Source of the DNA: Blautia hominis
GTDB lineage: Bacteria; Bacillota; Clostridia; Lachnospirales; Lachnospiraceae
DNA length: 64,000 bases
Direction: 5' to 3'
Assembly (NCBI GenBank): GCA_002270465.1
Contig: NQOF01000004.1
Location: 248,001 to 312,000, forward strand
Both the position numbers and the translations under genes were made by a program. Below the pieces are notes generated by a model. That model made no database searches, was not told the origin of the DNA, and saw only the letters and a list, made by a program, of their open reading frames with translations. Shown here in pieces: positions 54,136-63,650 of this stretch. The first letter of the stretch is position 1. Each line of letters begins with the position of its first letter.

Positions 54136-55656
54136 TTATCCCTGTACTGCTTTCTTAATATAATCAGTGGGTGTCATACCGGTATACTTTCTGAACAACT
54201 GGCTGAAATACTGAGGATTGTTGCCGCATCCCACAGCTTCAGCCACCATATATATCTTTTCTGAGTTTTTGCCGGCATCGTAGTGAAGGAGCAGTTCCTG
54301 GGCTTTTTGGATCCTCAAACGGTTCAGATATGCCGAAAACTTTTCTCCGGTCTGCTTATAAAACTGTTTGCTCACGTAATCCACATTCATGTACAGATAG
54401 TTTTCAGAGAGCCATTTCAGTGACAGATAGGAATCTGACAGGTGCTCCCTTGTATAGGCGAGGAGCTTTTCTATGAATGGTTTATAGCTGGGGGAACTGG
54501 CAGTGGGAAAAAGCCTGGAAAAATGTGACCGGAAGGTGGCGAGGAGTTCACCAAAACCCTCCGACTCGTTCATCAGGCGGAAAAGCTCCGTTCCGGCCGC
54601 ATTTACACCCCCGTCTCCGGAGGAATGGCGGGACTCCTGAAGTACCATGTTGGTGATCAGAAGATTAAGAAAATCCCTGTCCTCCACGGTATCCAGAAGG
54701 GCGAAAACCTCATCGTGAAACTGTTCATAAGACAGGTTTCCTGCATTGTAGTCTTCCACAAGGGATTTGGCTCTCAATAGACAGCCGTTGTAATTGTATA
54801 TGGGTATCCTGCTGCTTTCATCCAGGTAATAAATTCTGTCATAACGTGCCAGCTTTTCCATGATCCGTGCAGACAGCAGATATAAATTTTCAAGGTGTTC
54901 CTTTTCGTGTTTCAGGGAAACCGTCTCTTTCGGAAAGTGCAGTCTCTCCAGAAAAGCACTGCAGTCAGGGGCTTCTCCGTGAAAGTCCCTGAGGATAAAG
55001 AGCAGGGTATTCTTCACGTACAGAAGATGAAATAAAAATCCGGGATAGTTTTCCTGCATATGACGGCTGATCTCCAGGGCACATTCCTGTACATGGGATT
55101 CTTCCAGGAAAAACAGATAGTGCATGTCATAGGCAGTCCCGGTAAAATCAAGGTAACACTGGTAAGATTCCGCGATCCTTAAAGAATCCACGCCTCCGGC
55201 AATCCCGTCTGTCACCAGGTTGCGGAACAGGGCTTTCTCGAATTGTACCGTTTGTTCCTCCACCACAGCGGACTCCTGACGCATCATACAGTCTTTCTTT
55301 ACATCCTCTATGGCGTCAATGATCTGCTGTTCATTACACGGCTTTAACAGATAATGCCGTATCCCAAACCGCATAGCCTGTTTTGCGTACTCAAACTCCC
55401 CGTAACCGGACAGGATAATAAACTGTATATGTTCCCTCGTTCCGCTGAGTTTTTCAATCAATTCAAGGCCGGATAGTCCCGGCATCTTAATATCAGTAAG
55501 CACAATGTCCGGATATTCGTCCAGAATGGCATCATAGGCTTCCAGCCCGTTTTTACAAACATCCACAACCTCGATCCCCAGGCTCTCCCAGTCAATAAGA
55601 CGGCGTATGGATTCCCGTATGATCTTCTCATCATCCACAATAATCAAACGTAACAT
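54136..55656 (-). CDS. AraC-type response regulator (YesN-like)
   Basis: A 506-residue two-component response regulator. The receiver domain (1-120) has the DD acidic pair at residues 8-9, phosphoacceptor D55 in LTDIKMPG and the conserved KPC lysine. A long linker region (about 150-390) is followed by a C-terminal AraC DNA-binding domain (about 405-505) with two helix-turn-helices and FRKYTGMTPTDYIKK. It is encoded 15 bases after its histidine kinase. gagagga lies before the ATG. In Clostridia such pairs switch on nearby glycan genes; the likely targets are the divergent genes from 57756. Confidence 0.95.
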   Translation of the reverse strand: MLRLIIVDDEKIIRESIRRLIDWESLGIEVVDVCKNGLEAYDAILDEYPDIVLTDIKMPGLSGLELIEKLSGTREHIQFIILSGYGEFEYAKQAMRFGIRHYLLKPCNEQQIIDAIEDVKKDCMMRQESAVVEEQTVQFEKALFRNLVTDGIAGGVDSLRIAESYQCYLDFTGTAYDMHYLFFLEESHVQECALEISRHMQENYPGFLFHLLYVKNTLLFILRDFHGEAPDCSAFLERLHFPKETVSLKHEKEHLENLYLLSARIMEKLARYDRIYYLDESSRIPIYNYNGCLLRAKSLVEDYNAGNLSYEQFHDEVFALLDTVEDRDFLNLLITNMVLQESRHSSGDGGVNAAGTELFRLMNESEGFGELLATFRSHFSRLFPTASSPSYKPFIEKLLAYTREHLSDSYLSLKWLSENYLYMNVDYVSKQFYKQTGEKFSAYLNRLRIQKAQELLLHYDAGKNSEKIYMVAEAVGCGNNPQYFSQLFRKYTGMTPTDYIKKAVQG

Positions 55657-55671
55657 CTGATTTCCTCCTCT

Positions 55672-57495
55672 CTACTGTGTGCTCTCGTCCAAAACGGCGC
55701 TTTGCTTCAGCTCATTTTCCGTCTGTCTGACATACGGAAGACGTATCTGTGCCACGGCGAAGTCATTTTGGTTGAATAGAAAAAGGCCGTAATTTTTTCC
55801 ATAGGTGAGCTGGATCCTCTGATGGATATTAGTGAGTCCGATGCCAAAACCATGGGGCTGGATACTGCCCCTTTCCAGTTTTTCCAGCAGGTTATCCGGG
55901 AAGGCAGAACCGCTGTTTTCCACCTGAATGTATATCCGCGTGCTGTCGTGGTATACCCGGATATGGATACTGCAGGTTTCCACCATCTCCTCCAGCGCAT
56001 GGCGTATGGCATTCTCCACAAGGGGCTGGATCAGCAGTTTAGGTACAGGAACATCGTATAAATCTTTATCTGCTTCAAGGGTGCAGATAAGCTGGTCATC
56101 ATACCGTGTCTGCTGGATGGTCAGATAACAGCGGACAAAGTCAAGCTCCTGCTGGAGAGAAACCGTCTTGGAAGAATGGGACAGAGCCGCTCGGAGAAGG
56201 TATCCCAAAGCCTCAACCATCCTCGATATCTCTACTTCCCCGGAGGCTTTGGCGCGCCAGTTTATGGATTCCAGAGTGTTATAGAGAAAATGAGGGTTGA
56301 TCTGTGTCTCCAGAGCCTTTAACTGGGCATCTTTTACCAGCAGTTCATTTTTATAGTTTACATTGATCAGATCCTGGATCTGCAGGGCCATCTGGTCAAA
56401 CTGCTGATGAAGGATTCCCAGCTCATCTTTTCTGTCCCGGTAATCAAAGTGAAACGCTGAGGGGGAGAACGTTCCGTCATCCCTGGCAAAGGATTTGATC
56501 TTATAGACCAGATTATCAATATGTCTGGTGAGGGAACGGATTAAATGGCGGGAAAGCAGGATGCAGAGCACAATGCTGGCAAATACTACAGCGAAAAACA
56601 TAATTCTTGTAATAAGAATGGAATTATAAACACTGCTGTAGGGGACCAGACAGAAAAAGTCCCAGTTTACATCAGGAATGGTGTTTTTTACCACAAAGTA
56701 TTTCTGTCCCGACAGATTCTGGATCCTGTAGGGCTTGTCAAAGGGGGTAAGAAGTATATGGGAATCCTCCGCCGTGATGGTGATACTGCTTTGGATCACA
56801 GAGGAATCATAGGCAAGCAGATAGGAGGCCTGACCGTATTGGTTGGCAAAGTGGCTGCAGTCTTCCAGCATCCTCCTGGTATCCACCCGGATGATCAGAT
56901 AACCCAGTGAATCCAGCTGTGCGTTGGATATACGCCGAATCTCCCGGACGAGAAAAAGCCCGTATTTTTGGCTGTACTTAGTGACCCACACAGCACGTCC
57001 CATGTATCCGTCCGCGCAGGCAGTCAGATCCGGCAGTGATTCTTCGGGAAAACGTTCCGACAGAGGAATATAGGTTTTCGCCGTCATATCCGTACCTGCC
57101 AGCATGATATAAGAAAGGCTGCTTCTCTGGTTTTGCTGCAGGTAAGATTCCAGGGTGGTACAGAGCCTGGTGTAGGAGCGGGAGTCCGGTTTTTTGCCGG
57201 AGTCCTTCTGTGCTGTCAGAATGTCCTGAACGGTGCTGTCTGCAATAATGGCTGTGGACAGGGATTCGATATCATCAAGGTGTCCTGTCAGGTTGGAGGC
57301 GGAATAGGAAAGGTTGTCAGCCGTACTGTTATAGAGAAGCTGATTGTTGGATTTGATCGTAAAGTAATAAGCAGTCATGGAAAAACAACTGATCAGCAAA
57401 ATACTGGTCAGTACGATCAGCATTATCTTGCGCTCCATGTTCAGATTGGAGATCTGTTTTCGTATATGAGATATTGATTCTTTCCCCATTGCCAT
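55672..57495 (-). CDS. Sensor histidine kinase (YesM-like)
   Basis: A 607-residue membrane sensor. Two transmembrane helices lie at about 22-45 and 295-320, with an extracellular dCache-like region between. A HAMP segment (around 320-375) is followed by the His_kinase domain with the phosphoacceptor histidine in INPHFLYN and a HATPase domain with NAIRHALEE and GFGIGLTNIHQR. The start has aggagg 8 bases upstream. It senses an extracellular solute, perhaps presented by the divergently encoded binding lipoprotein. Confidence 0.95.
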   Translation of the reverse strand: MAMGKESISHIRKQISNLNMERKIMLIVLTSILLISCFSMTAYYFTIKSNNQLLYNSTADNLSYSASNLTGHLDDIESLSTAIIADSTVQDILTAQKDSGKKPDSRSYTRLCTTLESYLQQNQRSSLSYIMLAGTDMTAKTYIPLSERFPEESLPDLTACADGYMGRAVWVTKYSQKYGLFLVREIRRISNAQLDSLGYLIIRVDTRRMLEDCSHFANQYGQASYLLAYDSSVIQSSITITAEDSHILLTPFDKPYRIQNLSGQKYFVVKNTIPDVNWDFFCLVPYSSVYNSILITRIMFFAVVFASIVLCILLSRHLIRSLTRHIDNLVYKIKSFARDDGTFSPSAFHFDYRDRKDELGILHQQFDQMALQIQDLINVNYKNELLVKDAQLKALETQINPHFLYNTLESINWRAKASGEVEISRMVEALGYLLRAALSHSSKTVSLQQELDFVRCYLTIQQTRYDDQLICTLEADKDLYDVPVPKLLIQPLVENAIRHALEEMVETCSIHIRVYHDSTRIYIQVENSGSAFPDNLLEKLERGSIQPHGFGIGLTNIHQRIQLTYGKNYGLFLFNQNDFAVAQIRLPYVRQTENELKQSAVLDESTQ

Positions 57496-57683
57496 ATCCG
57501 GTGCCTCCTGTCAGATGAAATCCGGTTGTCAAAGCATAGTTAACAACTGAAGTTATGAGTATTCACATGTATTCTGGCTAAATTATATAAGAAACCGGGA
57601 TAGAAAACAACAAATTAGCGCACAAAGCCGGTTTTTTCACATCACACCACGGTTTTTTTATTAAATTCTGAAAACCCCAATGC

Positions 57684-57689
57684 TATAAT
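57684..57689 (+). promoter_or_regulatory. Extended -10 promoter for the binding-protein gene
   Basis: tgctataatg gives a TATAAT at 57684-57689 with TG upstream, 67 bases before the TTG start, in the 260-base divergent region. No good -35 seen. Nothing else was recognised in this region. Confidence 0.5.
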
Positions 57690-57755
57690 GGCCTCAGAAA
57701 ACAGGAGAGAGACCAAAGCAGCCGGATAAGGCTGCAGGCAGACAGGAGGCTTGAT

Positions 57756-59033
57756 TTGAAAAGACGGATATACATGCTGGTATCTCTGATCACGGCTGTG
57801 ACTATGGCAGTCGCCGGGTGTACAAAAAATAAAGGATACACCACCGTGAGCGATACAAAGACAGAATTGACAATCGCCTGGTGGGGGGATGAGACAAGAA
57901 ATCAGTATACCCAGGAACTTCTGGAACTGTATGAGCAGCTCCACCCGGATATCAGCTTCACCCCCATTCCAATGTTAAAAGAAGAGTATAGTGAAAATCT
58001 GGCAAAAGCCACAGCAATGGGCGAATGTCCGGATATCATGCAGATGGATGCTTCCCTGCTGTCTGTATATGAGGAGAATAAGACACTGGCTGATCTGACA
58101 GGGTTTGTGGAGAGCAAAACCATTTATACAGATTCCCTGGATCCTGAATTAAGGAATACGGGTATACGCGGCGGCATACTGGCAGGGATTCCGGTATCGG
58201 TATCCATACCGGCCCTGGGATATGACAGGGAGATATTGAAGGAAGCAGGCGTAGAGATACCTGCAAACGGATGGGATTGGGACACCTTTTTCCAGGCGTG
58301 CAGCAAAGTAAAAGAACAGACCGGCAGACCGGGGCTTGTAAGCGACTTTTCGGACAGTACCATGTTAAGCTGCTGGCTGCAGCAGCGAAACGAGACGCTT
58401 TTTGATGAGTCCGGTCAGGAGGTAAACGTTACGGAGGACACTTTGACAGCGTATTTTCAATACTGCAGCGCTCTCATGGAATCAGAAACCCTGGTAAGCG
58501 TGTGGGGGGAGGACATCCTTCCTGTATCTGATCAGGGGGGATACGAGGATGCAGCAGCCGGCGCATTTTCTTTCGGAACCAAAGGAATTGTGGAACAGGG
58601 AAGAACAGGGGATATAGAAGTGACAGATCCCCCTTCTGATGGGGACGACAATCGGTTCATTATCAGGCCGGAACTGTTTCTGTCAGTATCCACCTCTTTG
58701 CCGCCGGAAAAACAGACTGCGGCAGCAGGATTTATCAACTGGTTTATCAACGATCCAAATGCAGTCAGAAGCGCGGGGACAGAGAGAGGGATACCGGCAT
58801 TCTTGGCAGCGCGCAGTCTGCTTTGTGAGGATGAGCGAATGACCAGCGGGGAGCGTAGTCTGCTTCAGTTTTATGGGACAAAGGAAACCGGAAAAAAAGA
58901 GTATGAAAACATCGCTTCTCCCCATATGGAGACTGTCAACCGGGCTTACAGCCATGCTATGAGGCGCCTGTTTAAGGGAGAGATAACCCCACAAGAGGCA
59001 GCCGGGGAATTTCTGTATCAGATAGACAGGTAG
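57756..59033 (+). CDS. ABC-type solute-binding lipoprotein without permeases
   Basis: A 425-residue family 1 extracellular binding protein. A short signal ends in a VAGC lipobox with the lipidated Cys near residue 22. The mature domain has LTIAWWGDETRNQY and the usual hinge motifs. The start is TTG, 6 bases after aggagg. No permease gene follows; the next genes are a serine hydrolase and metabolic enzymes. It therefore either serves a transporter encoded elsewhere or acts as a co-sensor for the divergent YesM kinase. Confidence 0.9.
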   Translation: MKRRIYMLVSLITAVTMAVAGCTKNKGYTTVSDTKTELTIAWWGDETRNQYTQELLELYEQLHPDISFTPIPMLKEEYSENLAKATAMGECPDIMQMDASLLSVYEENKTLADLTGFVESKTIYTDSLDPELRNTGIRGGILAGIPVSVSIPALGYDREILKEAGVEIPANGWDWDTFFQACSKVKEQTGRPGLVSDFSDSTMLSCWLQQRNETLFDESGQEVNVTEDTLTAYFQYCSALMESETLVSVWGEDILPVSDQGGYEDAAAGAFSFGTKGIVEQGRTGDIEVTDPPSDGDDNRFIIRPELFLSVSTSLPPEKQTAAAGFINWFINDPNAVRSAGTERGIPAFLAARSLLCEDERMTSGERSLLQFYGTKETGKKEYENIASPHMETVNRAYSHAMRRLFKGEITPQEAAGEFLYQIDR

Positions 59034-59076
59034 AAGAGCTGCTTAAAAGGCAGGGGCAGAAAGGACGGGAGGAAAA

Positions 59077-60252
59077 ATGGAAAACAGAGACAGGCTGGAT
59101 GGATTACTGCAGCATTTTACGGATATGGAGAGGGGCCCTGCGGGTTGTGCACTTTTGGTAACCCGGGGGGAGGACATTTTATATGAAGGATACAAGGGAT
59201 TTGCAGATGAGGCCGCAAAAAAAGTGACAGAAAAAAATACTGTATACCGCATGTATTCTTGTACCAAAGTTGTGACAGCGGCGGCGGCCATGCTTCTGCT
59301 TGAGAGGGGGAAGGTACTGCTGGACGATCCTGTGTGGCAATATCTGCCCGAGTATAAGGATCTGACCTGCTGCTGCCTGGCGGGAAACAATATGGAGACG
59401 GTCAGTCAGGCAAGGACCATGACCATCAAACATCTCCTCACCATGACATCGGGATTCACCTATGACGGCTTATGCAATACAACACAGCGGGTAACAAAAG
59501 AAACCCTTGATCAGATCAACCGTGAAGGCGGGGTGACGACCAGGGAATTCGCCAGACGGCTTGCCCGGATCCCTCTGGCATTCCAGCCGGGAACACACTG
59601 GAATTATGGGTTAGGGCTTGATGTGATGGGGGCTGTGATCGAGGCGGCGGCAGGGATGCGGTTTGGAGAGTTTCTGAAAAAGGAATTCTTTGAACCTCTG
59701 GATATGCCCCACACAGGATTCTTTGCGGAGGAGATTCCGGCAAAGCAGCTTGCAGTGATGTACCAATACATAGACGGCAGGAGAGTTCCCAACGTATCGG
59801 AAGAGTTTAAGTTTCGCGCTTCCTACCGGCATGAAAGCGGAGGCGGAGGACTTCTCTCCACAGTCAGGGATATGTCCCATTTTGCAGGGATGCTGGCCTG
59901 CGGGGGAGAGTGGAAGGGAAGGCGGATTCTCAGTGCCCGGTCAGTGGAGCTGATGAGCAGGAATCACCTGCAGGGAGACGCTCTGACTGATTTTCAGGAA
60001 ACCCATCAAAGGGGCTGGAATTTTATGGCCGGTTACGGGTATGGCTTGGGAGTGAAAACGCTGCTCAGTCTGGCAGAGAGCAATTGCCTGGGAAGCCCGG
60101 GAGAATTTAGCTGGGCAGGGGCAGCGGGAACGCTTATGTCCATAGACCCTGCAAATAAGCTGTCCGTGGTATATGCCCATCAGCTTATGCCCGAAAACAG
60201 AGAGGGTTACTGCCATCCCCGGATATTGAATACCGTGTATGGCGTGATATAG
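59077..60252 (+). CDS. Serine hydrolase of the beta-lactamase / esterase EstB family
   Basis: A 391-residue protein. S61 and K64 form the SxxK motif (YSCTK), Y177 in WNYGLG takes the place of the YxN tyrosine, and WAGAAGT near the C-terminus takes the place of the KTG motif. No signal peptide, so it is cytoplasmic; most such proteins are esterases or D-amino-acid amidases rather than antibiotic-resistance enzymes. The gene lies in an apparent operon with sugar genes, so de-esterification of a glycoside is plausible. ggagg precedes the ATG. Confidence 0.88.
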   Translation: MENRDRLDGLLQHFTDMERGPAGCALLVTRGEDILYEGYKGFADEAAKKVTEKNTVYRMYSCTKVVTAAAAMLLLERGKVLLDDPVWQYLPEYKDLTCCCLAGNNMETVSQARTMTIKHLLTMTSGFTYDGLCNTTQRVTKETLDQINREGGVTTREFARRLARIPLAFQPGTHWNYGLGLDVMGAVIEAAAGMRFGEFLKKEFFEPLDMPHTGFFAEEIPAKQLAVMYQYIDGRRVPNVSEEFKFRASYRHESGGGGLLSTVRDMSHFAGMLACGGEWKGRRILSARSVELMSRNHLQGDALTDFQETHQRGWNFMAGYGYGLGVKTLLSLAESNCLGSPGEFSWAGAAGTLMSIDPANKLSVVYAHQLMPENREGYCHPRILNTVYGVI

Positions 60253-60268
60253 ACCAGGAGGAAGAGAA

Positions 60269-60928
60269 ATGAGTAAATCAATCGCTATCGTGGAAACAAG
60301 CGCAGTCTCCTTTGGTGAACTGAAAGAGCTGTGCAGGGAAATCATTCCCCATGTGAAAGTGTACCAGATAATTGATGAGAGCCTGATCCAGGAGGTAAAC
60401 CAGAATAAAGGCCCCACACCGTTTGTTAAGCGGCGTATGTTTGAATATTACAGAAATGCCCAGGAACTGGGTGTGGATCTGATCATAAACCAGTGCTCCA
60501 GTGTGGGGGAGGCGGCAGACGCCATAGCGCCGTTTTTGGATGTCCCCATTCTGAAAATAGATGAGCCTATGGCAGAGAAGGCTGTGCAACTGGGTAAAAA
60601 GATTGCGGTGATCACCACAGTAGAATCCACAACCGGTCCCAGTGTCCGCCTTATAGAGAATACAGCGAAAAGATTGGGAAAAGAGGTGGAGGTGGACCTT
60701 CACCTGGTGGAAGGGGCCATGATGGTCCTGATTGAGCAAAATGATGCCATAACCCACAATGAGATGGTTCTGGGCGAGGTGAAAAAGGCTGCCATGGATA
60801 ACGATGTGGTGGTGCTGGCTCAGGGCAGTATGACTGTACTTCTGCCTTTGGTAAAAGATATGGAAACACCGGTGCTTACCAGTCCCCGGTTATGTATTGA
60901 GAGAGTAAAGGAGATTCTGGGAGAGTGA
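60269..60928 (+). CDS. Aspartate/glutamate racemase-superfamily protein with one catalytic cysteine
   Basis: A 219-residue protein. C76 in NQCSS sits where the first catalytic cysteine of Asp/Glu racemases is. At the second site the usual LAC is replaced by LAQGS (Q185). A proton-abstracting two-cysteine racemase is therefore unlikely; it may be an isomerase, decarboxylase or lactone-type enzyme of the same fold. It begins 16 bases after the hydrolase and overlaps the kinase by four bases, so it belongs to this sugar operon. No characterised relative is known to me in such a context. Confidence 0.75.
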   Translation: MSKSIAIVETSAVSFGELKELCREIIPHVKVYQIIDESLIQEVNQNKGPTPFVKRRMFEYYRNAQELGVDLIINQCSSVGEAADAIAPFLDVPILKIDEPMAEKAVQLGKKIAVITTVESTTGPSVRLIENTAKRLGKEVEVDLHLVEGAMMVLIEQNDAITHNEMVLGEVKKAAMDNDVVVLAQGSMTVLLPLVKDMETPVLTSPRLCIERVKEILGE

Positions 60929-61863
60929 AAAAGGCAGAGGCAAGACCCCGGGAAAAAACCATTGACTGTCTGTTTATCGGGGGGAGTACACAGGATCTGC
61001 TTATGCGGACAGAGGAAATTCCCAAAAGCGACCAGCGGGTGCAGGCACTTGAATATACACAGTGCTGCGGAGGCGTGTCGGCGACAGCGGCAGCAGCCCA
61101 TCAGGAGGCAGGCGGTGTTACGGGCCTGATCACCATTGTGGGGGAGGACGCGGCGGGAGAATTTATCACACAGGATTTGCAGAGCCGGAAGTTCTCCAGG
61201 ACACAGATCATAAAGACGTCAAGATCCAGATCCTCTGTCAGCATGATTCAGATTGACAAAAAAGGCAGCCGGAGTATCACACATTACGGAGGGTGCATCT
61301 ATGACCTGGAATTCGGAATGCTGGATGGGGAGCTGCTGGAAAGCGCCGGAATCATTCATCTGGGGGTTATGGATGAGAAACTGATGCTGGAAATCGCCGG
61401 GTTCTGCCGGGACAGAGGGATTCTGCTCTCCGTGGACGGGGGAAACCTGTCAGGCAGTCTGGCTGAGAAGCTTCTTCCCTTCACAGATATCTGGATACTG
61501 GACGAGGGGACAGTGAAGAAAACTCTGGGGATGAGCCCCGAGGATGCCTGCCGGTATTACTGCGGCAAAGGACATGAGGGTATCTTTACAGCAGTGACCA
61601 TGGGGGGAGACGGAGCTGTGGGATACGATGGCAAGGATTTTATACATATGGGCTCCATACAAGTGCCGGTGGTGGACACCACAGGTGCGGGAGATAATTA
61701 TCACGGGGCATTTCTGTATGGTATGGGGAGAGGCTGGAGCATGGAAAGGTGTATGGGATTTGCAGGGATCTTTGCCAGTCTGACCTGCCGTGAGATCGGG
61801 GGGAGAAAAGGGATTCCCTCCCTGGGCGAAGTGATGAAATACATGGAACCATCCGATATATAG
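60925..61863 (+). CDS. PfkB-family carbohydrate kinase
   Basis: A 312-residue ribokinase-fold kinase. D257 in DTTGAGDNYHG is the catalytic base and anion-hole motif; GGVSATAA near residue 50 is the sugar-side GG motif. It phosphorylates a sugar, possibly a keto-sugar or sugar acid, for the aldolase at the end of the operon. The GTG start overlaps the preceding stop (GTGA). Relatives include ribokinase, KDG kinase and IolC, and the sequence alone does not separate them. Confidence 0.9.
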   Translation: MKKAEARPREKTIDCLFIGGSTQDLLMRTEEIPKSDQRVQALEYTQCCGGVSATAAAAHQEAGGVTGLITIVGEDAAGEFITQDLQSRKFSRTQIIKTSRSRSSVSMIQIDKKGSRSITHYGGCIYDLEFGMLDGELLESAGIIHLGVMDEKLMLEIAGFCRDRGILLSVDGGNLSGSLAEKLLPFTDIWILDEGTVKKTLGMSPEDACRYYCGKGHEGIFTAVTMGGDGAVGYDGKDFIHMGSIQVPVVDTTGAGDNYHGAFLYGMGRGWSMERCMGFAGIFASLTCREIGGRKGIPSLGEVMKYMEPSDI

Positions 61864-61878
61864 TTTGAGAGAGGAGCA

Positions 61879-61905
61879 GTAACTATGAGGACAATGCATA
61901 GTTAC
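61879..61905 (+). other. Hairpin in the kinase-isomerase junction
   Basis: Stem gtaactatg with catagttac (9 perfect pairs), loop of nine bases. It contains the start codon of the possible leader peptide listed separately. No U-tract. Confidence 0.5.
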
Positions 61906-61914
61906 AGGGTGTGA
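61885..61914 (+). CDS. Possible nine-codon leader peptide
   Basis: ATG 61885 follows gaggag by 8 bases and reads nine codons (MRTMHSYRV) to a TGA at 61912-61914, four bases before the isomerase ATG, which itself lacks a good site. Translation of the isomerase could depend on re-initiation after this peptide. Too short to be sure; it could be chance. Confidence 0.3.
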   Translation: MRTMHSYRV

Positions 61915-61918
61915 AGAA

Positions 61919-62767
61919 ATGGAACTTGGAATGTATTCAATAGAGTTAGAACGGCCTGGCGTGGAAGCACTGTTTGAGGCAGTGGGGGAATATGGATTTT
62001 CCCGGATGCAGTTTGACTTTAGCTCCGTGTGTGAAGAACAGATGCCGGAGGTTCTGGATGAGGAACTGCTTCAGAATATCCGGGCAGCAGCAGATGCAAA
62101 CGGGATTGAAATTACAGCGGTGAACGGCACCTTCAATATGATTCACCCCGAAAGATCAGTCAGGGAAGAAGGACTTAAAAGGCTGGAGGTGATCGCAAAG
62201 GCATGCAGTACACTGGGATGCGGCATCATCACCCTGTGTACCGGAAGCAGAAATGCCGACAATATGTGGAGAGGCCACAGAGATAACGGAAAACCCGAAG
62301 CCATGGCAGACTTGAAGGAGACAATGAGCAGGGCGCTTGAGATTGCGGGACAGTATGATATAACTCTGGGAGTGGAATGTGAGCCTAACAACTGTATAGA
62401 TTCTGCGGCAAAAGCCCGTGAGCTTCTGGATTACTTCAGCGACAGCCATCTGAAGATCATTATGGATGCAGCCAATCTGTTTCAGGAGGGAGAGGCAAGG
62501 CCGGAAAATGTGAAGGCTGTCATAGATGAGGCATTTAAACAACTGGAAGAACATATCTGTCTGGCCCATGGAAAGGATATCCAGGGCAAAGAAGGACTTC
62601 ATTATACCTATGCGGGGGATGGAATCATTGATTTTCCGTATTTTGACAGAAAACTGAAGGAGGCCGGGTATGAGGGCAGCATGATCCTCCATGGGATCAA
62701 GTCTGAGGCGGATTTTCCAAAGGCAGTCAGCTTCATGAGAAAACAGTCACAGACAATGCGAGAATGA
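61919..62767 (+). CDS. Sugar-phosphate isomerase/epimerase-like TIM barrel
   Basis: A 282-residue AP-endonuclease-2/xylose-isomerase-like protein. GVECEPNN gives the first metal glutamate, IIMDAANLF the aspartate and LAHGKD the histidine; the usual last glutamate position reads MILHG here, so that ligand may be His. The family includes IolE/IolI, hydroxypyruvate isomerase and epimerases. The start is preceded by no clear site (see leader peptide). It lies 28 bases before a second barrel of the same superfamily. Confidence 0.85.
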   Translation: MELGMYSIELERPGVEALFEAVGEYGFSRMQFDFSSVCEEQMPEVLDEELLQNIRAAADANGIEITAVNGTFNMIHPERSVREEGLKRLEVIAKACSTLGCGIITLCTGSRNADNMWRGHRDNGKPEAMADLKETMSRALEIAGQYDITLGVECEPNNCIDSAAKARELLDYFSDSHLKIIMDAANLFQEGEARPENVKAVIDEAFKQLEEHICLAHGKDIQGKEGLHYTYAGDGIIDFPYFDRKLKEAGYEGSMILHGIKSEADFPKAVSFMRKQSQTMRE

Positions 62768-62795
62768 TGATAACAGGAGAAAGAGAGGAAGAAAA

Positions 62796-63650
62796 ATGTA
62801 TAAGGTATTGGATGTTCGTTTGCTGAAGATCCCGGGAACCGTGGAGGAACTGGCTCCTCTGGCGAAAAAACATGGTTTCGACGCCCTGGATGTGCCGGCA
62901 GCGATTCTGGATGACCCGGCGCTCGTTAAGTCAGCGATGGAGACCATGAAAAGATACGATATGAAGTGGGGGCTTCTTCCCACACCGGTGGATTTCTTTG
63001 ACTACAGTATGGATGAGGAAGGGCTTGAAAAAGCCATAGAAATTCAAAAGAGATGGTCCGAGACCGGGGAAAAAATGGGCGTAAAATATGCTTATAATCA
63101 TATCTGGCCCAGCAGTGTACGGCCTTTTGATGAAAACTTTGCGTGGCATGTAAAGCGGCTTGAAAAGCTTCAGAAAGCATTTTCCGACTATGGCATCCAT
63201 TATGGATTTGAATGTCTGGGGCCTTGGGAGCTGCAGGTGCGCCATCCCCATCCTTTTGTACATACCATAAGCGGGGTTCTGGCAATCGCAGACGCCGCCG
63301 GAGGGGAGACGGGATTTTTGTTTGATACCTTCCATTGGTACTGCGGAAGCGGCAGGGAGGATGACTTGTATTTTGCCGCAGAGAACTGTCACCGCATGGT
63401 GAATTTCCATCTGAATGACGGTGTGGCAGGGAAAGGTCCAAAGGAACAGGCGGATCAGGTGCGGGCCATGCCCATGACAACCGGAGTGATCAATGCGGCC
63501 AGGATATACAGGCTCTTTGAGAACCATGGATATGAGGGACCTGCCATGCTGGAGCCAATGATCCCCTCCACGGACAGATTTGCGAAACAGGATCCGGAGA
63601 CAAGTATCATAGAAGTGATGGATGGGTTTAGGAGGTGTGAGAAAGGATGA
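62796..63650 (+). CDS. Sugar-phosphate isomerase/epimerase-like TIM barrel, second
   Basis: A 284-residue barrel of the same superfamily with all four likely ligands: E in YGFECLG, D in LFDTFHW, H in NFHLNDG and E in AMLEPM. gagagga precedes the ATG. The stop overlaps the aldolase ATG by four bases. Two different barrels in one operon suggest consecutive isomerisation/epimerisation or decarboxylation steps. Confidence 0.87.
   Translation: MYKVLDVRLLKIPGTVEELAPLAKKHGFDALDVPAAILDDPALVKSAMETMKRYDMKWGLLPTPVDFFDYSMDEEGLEKAIEIQKRWSETGEKMGVKYAYNHIWPSSVRPFDENFAWHVKRLEKLQKAFSDYGIHYGFECLGPWELQVRHPHPFVHTISGVLAIADAAGGETGFLFDTFHWYCGSGREDDLYFAAENCHRMVNFHLNDGVAGKGPKEQADQVRAMPMTTGVINAARIYRLFENHGYEGPAMLEPMIPSTDRFAKQDPETSIIEVMDGFRRCEKG

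Noticed and set aside
57642-57944. Minus-strand frame of 100 residues over the lipoprotein start
   Set aside because: Antisense to the signal peptide and promoter; no start signal.
59077-60252. Antibiotic resistance beta-lactamase
   Set aside because: SxxK is present, but there is no signal peptide and no KTG motif, and the context is sugar metabolism; an esterase-like role is more likely.
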